Shown here: positions 1 through 8,258 of the stretch, in pieces | Numbering within the stretch: the first letter of the stretch is position 1 | How the letters are laid out: each line of letters opens with the position of its first letter | DNA from: JANLUX01 sp031366005 | GTDB taxonomy: Bacteria > Bacteroidota > Bacteroidia > AKYH767-A > OLB10 | Assembly (NCBI GenBank): GCA_031366005.1 | Contig: JANLZB010000034.1 | Coordinates: 1-56,154, forward strand | Reading direction: 5' to 3' | Length of the DNA stretch: 56,154 bases | The notes under the pieces: model-generated | Database searches by the model: none | What the model was told of the DNA's origin: nothing | The model's input: the letters and a program-made list of their open reading frames with translations, nothing else | Position numbers and translations under genes: made by a program

Positions 1-2410
1 ACTCCATTTTGCGGTAATGGGTTAGCTATAACAACCATAGGAGAAGAAGTAGAAGTACAACCGCCTGAATAAGTCACAGTAACCTGATAATTTCCTGAAG
101 TATTTGCTGTAATTGAATTTGTTGTAGCACCTGTTGACCAGAGATAACTGCTGCCTGAATTAGCAGTGAGATCAACAGTTCCACCCTGGCAGAAAGTAGT
201 AGTTCCTGAAGGAGTAATAGATGCTGGTGTTCCTGATCCGCCAATTGTAACTGTTGTTACAGGAGATGTGGAGGAGCAGTTGTTTGCATTGGTAACAACC
301 ACCGAATAATTTCCTGCATTGGTAACTGTGATTGCGCGCGTAGTAGCTCCATTACTCCATAAATAAGTACCAGTTGCACTGTTAGCAGTTAAAGTTACTG
401 AACCGCCATTACAGAATGTTGTAGGTCCTGAAGCGGTAACTCCATTGGAAGGAATTGGATTAGCTGCAACAGAAGTAATGGGAGAAGCAGAAGTACAACC
501 ACCAGTATAGGTAACAGTCACCGTATAGTTCCCTGATGAATTTACAGTAATAGTACGAGTAGTAGCACCGGTTGACCAGAGGTAGCTGCTGCCTAAGTTT
601 GCAGTAAGATCAACAGTTCCTCCCTGACAGAAAGTAGTAGTTCCTGAAGAAGTAATTGAAGCAGGTGTTCCTGATCCGCCAATTGAAACCGTTGTTACAG
701 GAGATGAGGAAGAGCAGTTGTTTGAATTGGTAACAACCACTGAATAATTTCCTGCATTAGTAACTGTGATTGCACGTGTAGTTGCGCCATTATTCCATAA
801 ATAAGAACCCGTAGTACTGTTGGCAGTTAAAGTTACTGAACCACCACTGCAGAATGTTGTAGGTCCTGATGCAGTAACTCCATTTTGCGGTAATGGGTTA
901 GCTATAACAACCATAGGAGAAGAAGTAGAAGTACAACCGCCTGAATAAGTCACAGTAACCTGATAATTTCCTGAAGTATTTGCTGTAATTGAATTAGTTG
1001 TAGCACCGGTTGACCAGAGATAACTGCTGCCTATGTTTGCTGAAAGATTTACGCTACCGCCTTGACAAAATGTTGTAGAGCCAACTGCTGTAATTGTTGC
1101 CGGTACACCTGTACCGTTAACCGTAACAGTTGTTACCGGTGAGGTTACAGAGCAATTGCCTGTTCCGGTAACTATCACTGAATAATTTCCTGCATTAGTA
1201 ACTGTGATCGCACGGGTAGTTGCTCCATTACTCCAGAGATAAGTACCAGTTGCATTGTTAGCAGTTAAAGTAACCGAACCTCCATTACAAAAAGTAGTAG
1301 AACCCGAAGCAGTTACTACATTTGAAGGAATTGGATTAGTTGTTACAGAAGTAATAGGAGAAGCAGAAGTACAACCACCGGTATAAGTAACGGTCACCGA
1401 ATAGTTTCCTGTAGAATTAACAGTAATTGTACGTGTAGTAGCACCCGTTGACCATAGATAGCTGCTTCCTAAGTTTGCAGTAAGATCAACAGTTCCTCCC
1501 TGACAGAAAGTAGTAGTTCCTGAAGAAGTAATTGAAGCAGGTGTTCCTGATCCGCTTATTGTTACAGTGGTTACAGTAGATGTTGCTGAACAACCACCTG
1601 ATCCCGTTACTACCACTGAATAATTTCCTGCATTAGTTGCAGTGATTGCGCGAGTGGTTGCTCCGTTACTCCATAAATAAGTTCCTGTTGCACTGTTGGC
1701 AGTTAAAGTAACCGAACCTCCATTACAAAAAGTAGTAGAACCCGAAGCAGTTACTCCATTTGAAGGAATCGGATTAACAGTGATTGTAGTGCCTGAAGAA
1801 GTAGAACTACAACCAGAAGCATAAGTAACTGTTACCGAATATGTACCTGCAGTTCCTGTCGCAATGGTCCTGGTAGTTGCACCTGTTGACCACATATAAG
1901 TGGTTCCGGCATTTGCAGTAAGGTTAACACTATTTCCCTGGCAAAAAGTAGTTGTACCAGAAGCTGAAATTGTTGCCGGAGTTCCCGATCCGCTTACTGT
2001 AACGGTTGTTACCGGAGAAGTTACGGAACAGTTTCCTGCACCAGTGATTACAACAGAGTAATTACCCGCATTATTAACAGTAATAGATCGTGTTGTTTCT
2101 CCACCGGGGTTCCATAAATATGTACTAGTAGTACTATTTGCAGTTAATGTTACCGAGCCGCCACAAGGAATAGTTGTAGAGCCGGAAACAGTAACACCAT
2201 TTGATGGTAAAGGATTAACTACAACAACTTCAGGAAGTGAAATAGCCGAAGTTCCATTTGTTACAGTAACCACATAAGAGCCAGACGTTGATACGGTGAT
2301 AGACTTGGTGGTGGCACCGGTTGACCATAAATATGCAGTACCATTATTTGCTGTTAATGTTACACTTCCTCCCGGACAAAGATTAGTACTTCCGCTTGCA
2401 GTAATAATTG
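1..2410 (-). repeat. Tandem Ig-like domain array, 219-bp units in an alternating A/B pattern
   Basis: The LW(S/N)xGATT motif recurs about every 219 bp, with copies near 135, 354, 573, 790, 1011, 1230, 1449, 1668, 1887, 2106 and 2327: eleven domains. Neighbours alternate between two types: A (YLWSTGATT, written from gttgacca) and B (YLWSNGATT, from attactcca). The real unit is therefore 438 bp. There is also a higher order: bases 1-119 are identical to 877-995, an offset of 876 bp (four domains). Each domain carries paired cysteines (TFC and GxC), consistent with a disulfide in an exported fold. Confidence 0.85.
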
Positions 2411-5288
2411 CTAACCCGGACACACCTGTGGTGCAAATGGGCGCTACATTTAAAGTATAAATATTCCCGCTGTTAGGAGAGATAGTGATTTTGTCAATCT
2501 CAACTTTAGTAGTGCTGCAAGTAATAGAAAGTTTATGACTTTGTAAGGAAAGATTATTAAATGCTAAAGAGGTCTGCGAACCTGCATCATAACGATACCA
2601 TGTCCAGTTAGTATCCTGAACACAACCTACGGTCTTGGTAATATTACCATCAAGTGTTACATTAAAATTTTGTACAGAACCATCTTTACTTCTTGCAAGC
2701 ACCCAAACATAATGTGAGACAGGTGTAGTTCCACGCGGCTGAAAATTGTATTCAACAGTTCCAGCTGTATTGAATGATATATAGGAAGTGTAGTTTGTGA
2801 AATCCCCTGCTGGAGTTCCTGCAGGAACCTTGGTTTTTATACTTACAGGCGCAGTATTATCAAATAATTCAGCTTCTATATCAAATGTCTTACTCCAGTG
2901 ATAGGGATGTTTGTATTCATGCCATCCGTCTAATTGATAAAATACTGGAGCCGAAGGCACAGTTTTGTCATAAATGTATGTGCTTCCTTGTCTGCTGATG
3001 TTAAATTTTAAAGTCTGTCCATCAAGATTAATTGAAGCTGTACTTGTTAAAGGGCTATTACCCTGTATATTCGAATAAGGCTGGATAGTTCCTGTTATTG
3101 CATATTTATTCAGCGTATTGTGTTTGCGTGCTACAACCAACTTATTGAATCCACCTGCTTTAAATGAATATCCTGGTTGAGTGGTATTGGTAATGCTATT
3201 TGGCACATCTCCATCCATTAAATGTCCATTTCGTAATAAATCTTCATAACGGCTGGAAACAGCCTGAACCATTGGTGGTAATGCCATTATCCAGATGTAA
3301 TTGTCAGGATTTTGTGGAGGAATAACTTCAACGAAATAACCCGTAAAGAAATGATCAACTCCTGTCATTGCAATTGCTTTTAACAATCCTAACCACTGAC
3401 CGGGGCGTACAAATCTTTCTTCGTCATAAGACCATCCTGGACTCACAACCGGAGAAAACAAACTATCGCCATATTTTAGTTCTTCAAATCTTGAATCTAC
3501 TACATACTGCCAGCCATGATATGATCCATTAATATATCTCCAGTTGCGTGGGTTGCTGGTATAAATATCTCCTGTTGAATAAAGCTTTCCATTCACCGGA
3601 GTATTGATTGTTCTGGTCTGATCGTATTTCCATCCATCATCATGTCCTGTTATCTGATAGTGAATAAAGCGCGTATTTGACATTCCTGACAAAGTCTTAA
3701 ACTGGCTTGTGTAAGCATCCGAAAACCTTCTCATTCGGTTTCCTACATAACTTTTTCCATCAAGACCACTGGCAGCCATTGCTGCGGCAACAACAGGATC
3801 GTTTTGAATACCTGTGTAATTATAATGATAAACAATTTCCCCGTTTTCGAATAGATTATTTAAAGGTCTTGTCATTTTTGCAAATAACCTGGTCAAATAA
3901 TAACGCTGTGCCTGACCATCAAAATAAATTGAATCTAAAGGTGCTTCGGGACTTAAGGTTTTACCTGTTGTAACCACATTTCCTGAACGATCCAGTAACT
4001 GACCTGTTGCATTATGTAAATAAGATGGATTAGGCAGGCAACCGCAACGCATGTAAGGCTTGGTAGCTGTTTTTCCGATTGAAGAAGGACTGGTCTGCGC
4101 CCAAAAAGCGATAGCAGATGTTTCCCACGATGGATTATCATTTGCAAGTTTTATCCAGGATCCGTCAAATGTTGTAGAATCACCAAAGTTGGATACATTG
4201 TGCGTGTTGCCGGTAACAGAAAGTGTATAATTATAGGTAGTAACAAATTCCCTTTGAAGCTGAACACTGCGGGGAACTGCTACTGAATTGGACATTAAAG
4301 ATTGTCCGGATAAATATCCGTAATTAAATACTGGAATATTACGTTTTAAGGTATTCCCGGGTTTAAATCGGGGTGCAGGATAATTTTTTAACTGAACCAA
4401 TGCATCAACATTTACAGTAGGATGTCCTGGAGCATATTCATTAGGATCTATTGCACCGGCTATTGAAGCTGGAGGCGGAGGTGCAATGGTTGAATTAGAA
4501 AAACTATAATGTTGTTTTAGTGTGAATTCATTATAATGCTTGTAAATCATATTAGCAGGCAGAGCATAAGTATATACAGCTATTTCATCTAAATCACCAA
4601 AGTATTTATAATAATAGGTATTAGAATTAAGATCACAAATATTGGAACCCGGACTAGAAGTGTTGCTTGCAAAATGCCCTGTAGGAGTTACAACAGTAGA
4701 AAATCCATCAGGCAATTGACCATCAACCCAAACTTCCTTCACACCTGTTTTGGCATTGTATTTAAAAACTAAATGATGCCAGTTGCCATCGGTATAATAA
4801 TCATAAGAACCACGTCCGGTTCCGGATAACATAATATCAAAATTGTCAGTTATTGCTATGTTAGATCCGGTAGGCAGAATTTTAGTTGTAAAACGGAAAG
4901 TAGCATAACCAAAACGAAAATTAAGTCCTCCATCTCTTCTTGAAAAAAATGATACTGTTTCATTGATATCCTTTGAAGGCCTGAAAAGAAATTCGGCTGT
5001 AAAACCTGAATCTAAGGGTAATGGATCCGATGCCACGATTCTACTTGCCGCATCTGTTAAGGTAAGGCATTTACCCACTCCTGAAGAACCTGCGTTTGTT
5101 ACACTATAAATAGTGCTGTAATAGGCAGGATCAAGATCACTATGATTCATTGAATCCTTCAAATTATTCGGACTGTCAAAAGTCCAATAATTGTACGGTT
5201 GAAAAGTTTGTGCGTTGGTAATACCGTTGATTCCAAAAACCGATGTGATTGCAATCGCAAAGTTCAATAATAGTTTTTTGTTGAGCAT
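1..5288 (-). CDS. Giant secreted LamG / Ig-like repeat protein (partial, C-terminus outside window)
   Basis: An open frame runs from an ATG at 5288 to the left edge, 1762 codons, with no stop, so the C-terminus is missing. Residues 1-26 form a signal peptide (MLNKK, hydrophobic core, ending NAQ). Residues about 60-250 look like a LamG/concanavalin-type domain (WHHLVFKYN, then EVWVDG). Residues about 260-950 are a large region I cannot assign; it is aromatic-rich and includes PGWSYDEERF and GVDHFFTGYF. From about residue 955 it is an array of Ig-like domains of about 73 residues (TFCxGGSV, YLWSxGATT, GxYxVxVT). The expected missing end is a T9SS sorting domain, because such arrays are usual in T9SS-exported surface proteins. 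Role inferred: surface adhesin or polymer-binding protein; an enzyme in the middle region is possible but unproven. Confidence 0.8.
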   Translation of the reverse strand, partial: MLNKKLLLNFAIAITSVFGINGITNAQTFQPYNYWTFDSPNNLKDSMNHSDLDPAYYSTIYSVTNAGSSGVGKCLTLTDAASRIVASDPLPLDSGFTAEFLFRPSKDINETVSFFSRRDGGLNFRFGYATFRFTTKILPTGSNIAITDNFDIMLSGTGRGSYDYYTDGNWHHLVFKYNAKTGVKEVWVDGQLPDGFSTVVTPTGHFASNTSSPGSNICDLNSNTYYYKYFGDLDEIAVYTYALPANMIYKHYNEFTLKQHYSFSNSTIAPPPPASIAGAIDPNEYAPGHPTVNVDALVQLKNYPAPRFKPGNTLKRNIPVFNYGYLSGQSLMSNSVAVPRSVQLQREFVTTYNYTLSVTGNTHNVSNFGDSTTFDGSWIKLANDNPSWETSAIAFWAQTSPSSIGKTATKPYMRCGCLPNPSYLHNATGQLLDRSGNVVTTGKTLSPEAPLDSIYFDGQAQRYYLTRLFAKMTRPLNNLFENGEIVYHYNYTGIQNDPVVAAAMAASGLDGKSYVGNRMRRFSDAYTSQFKTLSGMSNTRFIHYQITGHDDGWKYDQTRTINTPVNGKLYSTGDIYTSNPRNWRYINGSYHGWQYVVDSRFEELKYGDSLFSPVVSPGWSYDEERFVRPGQWLGLLKAIAMTGVDHFFTGYFVEVIPPQNPDNYIWIMALPPMVQAVSSRYEDLLRNGHLMDGDVPNSITNTTQPGYSFKAGGFNKLVVARKHNTLNKYAITGTIQPYSNIQGNSPLTSTASINLDGQTLKFNISRQGSTYIYDKTVPSAPVFYQLDGWHEYKHPYHWSKTFDIEAELFDNTAPVSIKTKVPAGTPAGDFTNYTSYISFNTAGTVEYNFQPRGTTPVSHYVWVLARSKDGSVQNFNVTLDGNITKTVGCVQDTNWTWYRYDAGSQTSLAFNNLSLQSHKLSITCSTTKVEIDKITISPNSGNIYTLNVAPICTTGVSGLAIITASGSTNLCPGGSVTLTANNGTAYLWSTGATTKSITVSTSGSYVVTVTNGTSAISLPEVVVVNPLPSNGVTVSGSTTIPCGGSVTLTANSTTSTYLWNPGGETTRSITVNNAGNYSVVITGAGNCSVTSPVTTVTVSGSGTPATISASGTTTFCQGNSVNLTANAGTTYMWSTGATTRTIATGTAGTYSVTVTYASGCSSTSSGTTITVNPIPSNGVTASGSTTFCNGGSVTLTANSATGTYLWSNGATTRAITATNAGNYSVVVTGSGGCSATSTVTTVTISGSGTPASITSSGTTTFCQGGTVDLTANLGSSYLWSTGATTRTITVNSTGNYSVTVTYTGGCTSASPITSVTTNPIPSNVVTASGSTTFCNGGSVTLTANNATGTYLWSNGATTRAITVTNAGNYSVIVTGTGNCSVTSPVTTVTVNGTGVPATITAVGSTTFCQGGSVNLSANIGSSYLWSTGATTNSITANTSGNYQVTVTYSGGCTSTSSPMVVIANPLPQNGVTASGPTTFCSGGSVTLTANSTTGSYLWNNGATTRAITVTNAGNYSVVVTNSNNCSSSSPVTTVSIGGSGTPASITSSGTTTFCQGGTVDLTANLGSSYLWSTGATTRTITVNSSGNYTVTVTYTGGCTSASPITSVAANPIPSNGVTASGPTTFCNGGSVTLTANSATGTYLWSNGATTRAITVTNAGNYSVVVTNANNCSSTSPVTTVTIGGSGTPASITPSGTTTFCQGGTVDLTANSGSSYLWSTGATTNSITANTSGNYQVTVTYSGGCTSTSSPMVVIANPLPQNG

Positions 5289-5679
5289 TTGGTTTGTATT
5301 TAGCTTTAATAATTATATGGCGAGCCTCGTCAGTGATAATTAAAATAAATAATAGAAATTTTAAAATATTGAGGGAATTCTTCAAATATATATAACCCTA
5401 TTTATTATACAATAAACTATATATTAACAAATGGTAACCATTTGATTTTCAGTAGAAAAATTTTTGAAAAAAGAGATACAAGCTTTAGTTAACCAATAAT
5501 TATTAATCATTCGCCCTGATAATTAGAAAATTCGCCCATAGAATTATCATGAAAAATATATCAATTTGGGAGATGGATAGGGTATATACTGCTCAAAATT
5601 TTAATGAGTATAAATTTTTCGCTTTTTACGAAAATGACGAATCAGGTATGTAATTAATAGGATAGACAAACAGAGAAGA
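5289..5679. other. Intergenic region, 391 bp, no gene seen
   Basis: Very AT-rich spacer between the giant repeat gene, which starts at 5288 on the minus strand, and the small T9SS-tag gene, which ends at 5680 on the same strand. I found no ORF with coding character and no RNA gene. A weak hairpin (ttttcg-N7-cgaaaa, about 5616-5636) lies just past the stop at 5680 and could end that transcript. The promoter of the giant gene should lie in the part next to 5288, but I see no clear TAnnTTTG box. Confidence 0.5.
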
Positions 5680-6117
5680 TTATTGAATGAGATTAAAAGT
5701 GCCTTTCTTATTTTGTATCGCTCCAGTAGGACCTTGGGCTGATACATTATATGAATAGGATCCTTGCGGTGCAAGAGTGCCATTAAAAGTTCCATCCCAA
5801 CGATCATTAATATTGTTTGTCTCAAATATTTTTTGTCCCCACCTGTTATAAATTACAAGATGAAGTTCTTTTATGGCTTCGCCAGCAATTCCAAATGAAT
5901 CATTTAATCCATCACCATTTGGAGTGAATGTATTTGGGACATAAATCGTCATAGCAGGTAATATCTCAACTTCATTAGACATGCTTGAAACAAATGGGTT
6001 GAATTTTTTATAAGCAATTACCCTGTATTTTCTTGAATATTGTACTTGTGAAAATGCAGTGCAATATGCCAATGAAAAAAGTATTATTAAATGATAAATT
6101 TTAATTGACGATTTCAT
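5680..6117 (-). CDS. Mini-protein: signal peptide plus stand-alone gliding-motility type (CHU_C) T9SS C-terminal domain
   Basis: 145 residues. Residues 1-23 are a signal peptide (hydrophobic, ending AFSQ). After a short linker, residues about 58-145 match the gliding-motility-associated C-terminal domain: VPNTFTPNGDGLNDSF, then IYNRWGQKIFE, WDGTFNG, PQGSYSY, ending GTFNLIQ. That domain is normally the last 80-90 residues of very large T9SS-exported proteins. Here almost nothing precedes it, so the protein is a tag with practically no cargo. It could be a deletion remnant of a large adhesin or a real small surface protein. The frame is intact and the ATG follows an AT-rich leader. It lies next to the giant T9SS-like gene on the same strand. 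Confidence 0.85.
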   Translation of the reverse strand: MKSSIKIYHLIILFSLAYCTAFSQVQYSRKYRVIAYKKFNPFVSSMSNEVEILPAMTIYVPNTFTPNGDGLNDSFGIAGEAIKELHLVIYNRWGQKIFETNNINDRWDGTFNGTLAPQGSYSYNVSAQGPTGAIQNKKGTFNLIQ

Positions 6118-6444
6118 TTGTTATAATTTTTATAAATGCAATCTATGCGTTAACACACTTTTAAATAAGACAATTAATGCTTGATATTTCTTTTGTAAGA
6201 ATTTACCTGAAATGATAAAGTGTTGGGTGGTGATGGTTAATCAAAAGATCTTAGTTTGTTAAAAATGAAGAGAATATAAAAAACTTTCACTATAAAAACG
6301 CTATATCATATTATTAAATAACGTTATTCTGTAAGCAGAAATCTTAAAATATATTTCCAGGAAAAATATCTTACATTTCAAAAATTTTTGAATAAAAAAT
6401 AATAAGAATTACATTCTGATTCGATGTTTTAAAAAAATCAACAA

Positions 6445-6477
6445 TTGATTCCAAATGCAAATTATGTATTATATTTG
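6445..6477 (+). promoter_or_regulatory. Bacteroidota-type promoter (TTG-N22-TATATTTG)
   Basis: TTG at 6445-6447 and TATATTTG at 6470-6477 match the Bacteroidota sigma-A pattern (TTG near -33, TAnnTTTG near -7). A transcript would begin near 6484 and meet the strong hairpin at 6550-6580 before any long ORF. It could serve a small RNA or, by readthrough, the gene at 6629. Confidence 0.45.
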
Positions 6478-6483
6478 AGGTGG

Positions 6484-6585
6484 TAAAGTAACAGGTAAAT
6501 GGTACTGATTAATCGCCTTATAGTTTTTGAAATAGTTATTAAATTAAGATAAACAAGCCAGGATATTCCTGGCTTGTTTATTTTA
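6484..6585 (+). ncRNA. Candidate short transcript (about 100 nt) or leader with a 17-codon peptide
   Basis: The promoter-like pair ends at 6477 and a hairpin followed by a T-rich tail ends at 6580-6585, so the predicted transcript is about 100 nt. It contains only a 17-codon ORF (6499-6552, preceded by an AGG) whose stop runs into the hairpin stem. The options are a free small RNA, a leader with an attenuator for the coiled-coil gene at 6629, or chance. No known RNA family is recognised. Confidence 0.35.
6550..6585 (+). terminator. Strong hairpin terminator or attenuator
   Basis: A perfect inverted repeat, AAACAAGCCAGGA (6551-6563) and its complement (6567-6579) around a 3-nt loop, is followed by attttaatt. 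It has the shape of an intrinsic terminator. It lies 44 bp before the start of the 6629 gene. Confidence 0.6.
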
Positions 6586-6628
6586 ATTAATTCAAATTAA
6601 GTTTAACAATTTATATAAAATCTACACC

Positions 6629-7012
6629 ATGCAAACAAAAGAACAATTGATGGAAATGAAATCAGAACACGATCAATGGCAGAATAAATTAAAATTCTAT
6701 CGTGATGAAATCAAACAATTTAACAGTCATTTAGAAAATGTGGCGAATCCAGGTGCACCAAAAGAAGTGATGGCAACAGTTGAGCATTTTCAAAATCAAT
6801 TTATCAGGCAGAGAGAAGTTCTGGATATTATCCGCCATGAGTTTAAAGAGCATGAAAATTTAATTGAGAAAATAGAAAATACCAACGCACCGGATGCGGA
6901 AGAAAACATTCAAAAGCTACATAATATTCAACGTGATAAGTTAGATCAGTTTGAGAAAATTTTTCATGAGCTTCGTGGAGAGTTCAATTTATTTTTGAAT
7001 CAGGTGGCTTAA
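6629..7012 (+). CDS. Cytoplasmic coiled-coil protein, unknown function
   Basis: 127 residues, no signal peptide or membrane segment, very rich in E, K, Q, N and H. Heptad-like spacing of hydrophobic residues runs through residues 5-55 and 60-125, so an all-helical or coiled-coil fold is likely. Two short breaks contain NPGAP (about 41-45) and NAPDAEE (about 87-93). I recognise no named family. It stands alone: the gene ends in a terminator hairpin at 7036 and is preceded by the small transcript unit. It may be a small cytosolic scaffold or stress-type protein, but the sequence does not show which. Confidence 0.75.
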   Translation: MQTKEQLMEMKSEHDQWQNKLKFYRDEIKQFNSHLENVANPGAPKEVMATVEHFQNQFIRQREVLDIIRHEFKEHENLIEKIENTNAPDAEENIQKLHNIQRDKLDQFEKIFHELRGEFNLFLNQVA

Positions 7013-7035
7013 TCATAAGTAATATTAGGTTGTTG

Positions 7036-7067
7036 ACCAGAATAAAAGTTTTTTATTCTGGTTTTAT
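7036..7067. terminator. Bidirectional terminator between convergent genes
   Basis: ACCAGAATAAAA (7036-7047) pairs perfectly with 7051-7062 around a 3-nt loop, followed by tttata. It ends the coiled-coil gene on the plus strand. The stop of the small minus-strand membrane protein (7064) lies at its right edge, so it can serve both genes. Confidence 0.65.
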
Positions 7068-7234
7068 ATTACCAGAAATATAATACTTACAAGTAGCAAT
7101 AGAATTAAAATGCTCTCGGCAACAAATGTCAACTTTTCTAACTTCGTATTAAATGCAGGAGATTTTTGATTATCACGTCTTACATCGTCTCGTATGTGGT
7201 CGTAAGTAATTATCGGATCAGATTTTCGTATCAT
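7064..7234 (-). CDS. Small single-pass membrane protein, 56 residues
   Basis: ATG at 7234, stop at 7064-7066. The N-terminal 35 residues are charged and hydrophilic (MIRKSDPIITYDHIRDD). Residues about 37-56 are a strongly hydrophobic helix (AESILILLLLVSIIFLVI) that ends exactly at the stop, giving a tail-anchored layout. It fits neatly between a terminator hairpin and the sulfotransferase gene. No family is recognised. Evidence is the clean soluble-then-membrane pattern and genomic fit, so a homology search is needed to confirm it. Confidence 0.5.
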   Translation of the reverse strand: MIRKSDPIITYDHIRDDVRRDNQKSPAFNTKLEKLTFVAESILILLLLVSIIFLVI

Positions 7235-7402
7235 TTTTTTAACACAATATATCGTGACACTGCCTTCAATTTTATTAAGTGATCGAGCTTTCTAACGTTT
7301 GTAAGGAATTAATGATTATTGATTTTTTTTATTTGAAAATAAATTGAAAGAAAATATCTTTAAAACACACAAGTTTCAAATGAATGTTATTTCTTCGCAA
7401 AA

Positions 7403-8257
7403 ATGATTAGAACATTGTTTGTATTGGGTGCACCGCGATCAGGAACCACATTGATGGTAAATTTTCTGGTAATGAATCAGCCAAAAATTTTTGGTACGGT
7501 GTGGGAATCTCAATTCTATACGAGAGTTTATCGCAAACCTTTCCAGTTAAGTACTTATCTCGAAGCAAAATATTTTACTCATCTGTTGAAAGAAGAAGAA
7601 ATAAAAGACATTTTTTCTAAATCATCTTCACATACTGAATTTTTTAGAAATGCAATTAAACTTAAATTAATACAAAACAATACAGAAATTTTTGTTGAGA
7701 AAAGCCCAATGCATACGCTTTTTTATAGAGAGATTTTGCGGGACTTTGATAACCCGGAATTTATATTGATAAACAGAAATCCCTTTTCAAATATTCAATC
7801 CATTGCATTTACCAAATGGATACCGATGCCCGGTTTTTTACCTGCAAGATTGAATTCAAGTAAAACAATCAGGTATTTAATATCAACTTATTTATATTAC
7901 AAATACTGGAAAGTCTGCAAAAAAGTGAGTGTTCATCCTAAATGTAAACTCACAATAAATTATGAGGATATTATATTGGAAAAGGTGAATGTAAAGCAGG
8001 AGTTGGAAAATGCGCTTGGCTTCACTTTAAATGATCTGCATGTTCCGCGACCTTATTCAGATGCTGTGTCGCATAAAAACAAAGTGCTTGATAAAACGCG
8101 TGTTGATGATTATAAAAACGTAATGCCTCGCAGAGTTCAACGGTATATAAAAGCGATTTTTAAACCTGAAAATATTGCTGATCAGATTATTCGTTTTCCT
8201 TTTATAATTTTATTTGAGCTGTGGATACTTTTAACTATGCTGATCAGGAAAAAATAA
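7403..8257 (+). CDS. Sulfotransferase family protein
   Basis: 284 residues. The N-terminus carries the PAPS-binding P-loop-like motif GAPRSGTT (residues 9-16), as in Sulfotransfer_1/3 enzymes, which move sulfate from PAPS to a hydroxyl or amine of a sugar, lipid or peptide. A second typical segment, FILINRNPFSNIQS (about 125-138), is the 3'-phosphate-binding region. The acceptor cannot be read from the sequence. Neighbours do not form an operon: the next gene converges with a 1-bp gap. The envelope setting suggests a glycolipid or surface glycan acceptor. The C-terminus (FPFIILFELWILLTMLI) is hydrophobic and could anchor the enzyme to the membrane. Confidence 0.8.
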   Translation: MIRTLFVLGAPRSGTTLMVNFLVMNQPKIFGTVWESQFYTRVYRKPFQLSTYLEAKYFTHLLKEEEIKDIFSKSSSHTEFFRNAIKLKLIQNNTEIFVEKSPMHTLFYREILRDFDNPEFILINRNPFSNIQSIAFTKWIPMPGFLPARLNSSKTIRYLISTYLYYKYWKVCKKVSVHPKCKLTINYEDIILEKVNVKQELENALGFTLNDLHVPRPYSDAVSHKNKVLDKTRVDDYKNVMPRRVQRYIKAIFKPENIADQIIRFPFIILFELWILLTMLIRKK

Positions 8258-8258
8258 A

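Larger units (their letters stand above)
6118..6628. other. Intergenic region, 511 bp, holding a possible small RNA unit
   Basis: Divergent spacer between the small T9SS-tag gene and the coiled-coil gene at 6629. Most of it (6118-6440) is AT-rich without visible structure. The right part holds a promoter-like pair (TTG at 6445, TATATTTG at 6470-6477) and a strong hairpin at 6550-6580, described as separate entries. No protein gene of ordinary size is present. Confidence 0.5.

Noticed and set aside
1..2410. Regular repeats that could be mistaken for a CRISPR array or noncoding satellite
   Set aside because: Units are 219 bp and in frame with a long open frame; the codons give Ig-like motifs, so it is a coding repeat, not CRISPR.
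3707..4147. Small frames on both strands inside the giant gene
   Set aside because: They are antisense or out-of-frame shadows of the long open frame.
5601..5825. Minus-strand frame of 74 residues overlapping the CHU_C mini-protein
   Set aside because: It is an out-of-frame shadow of a well-supported gene with no family match.
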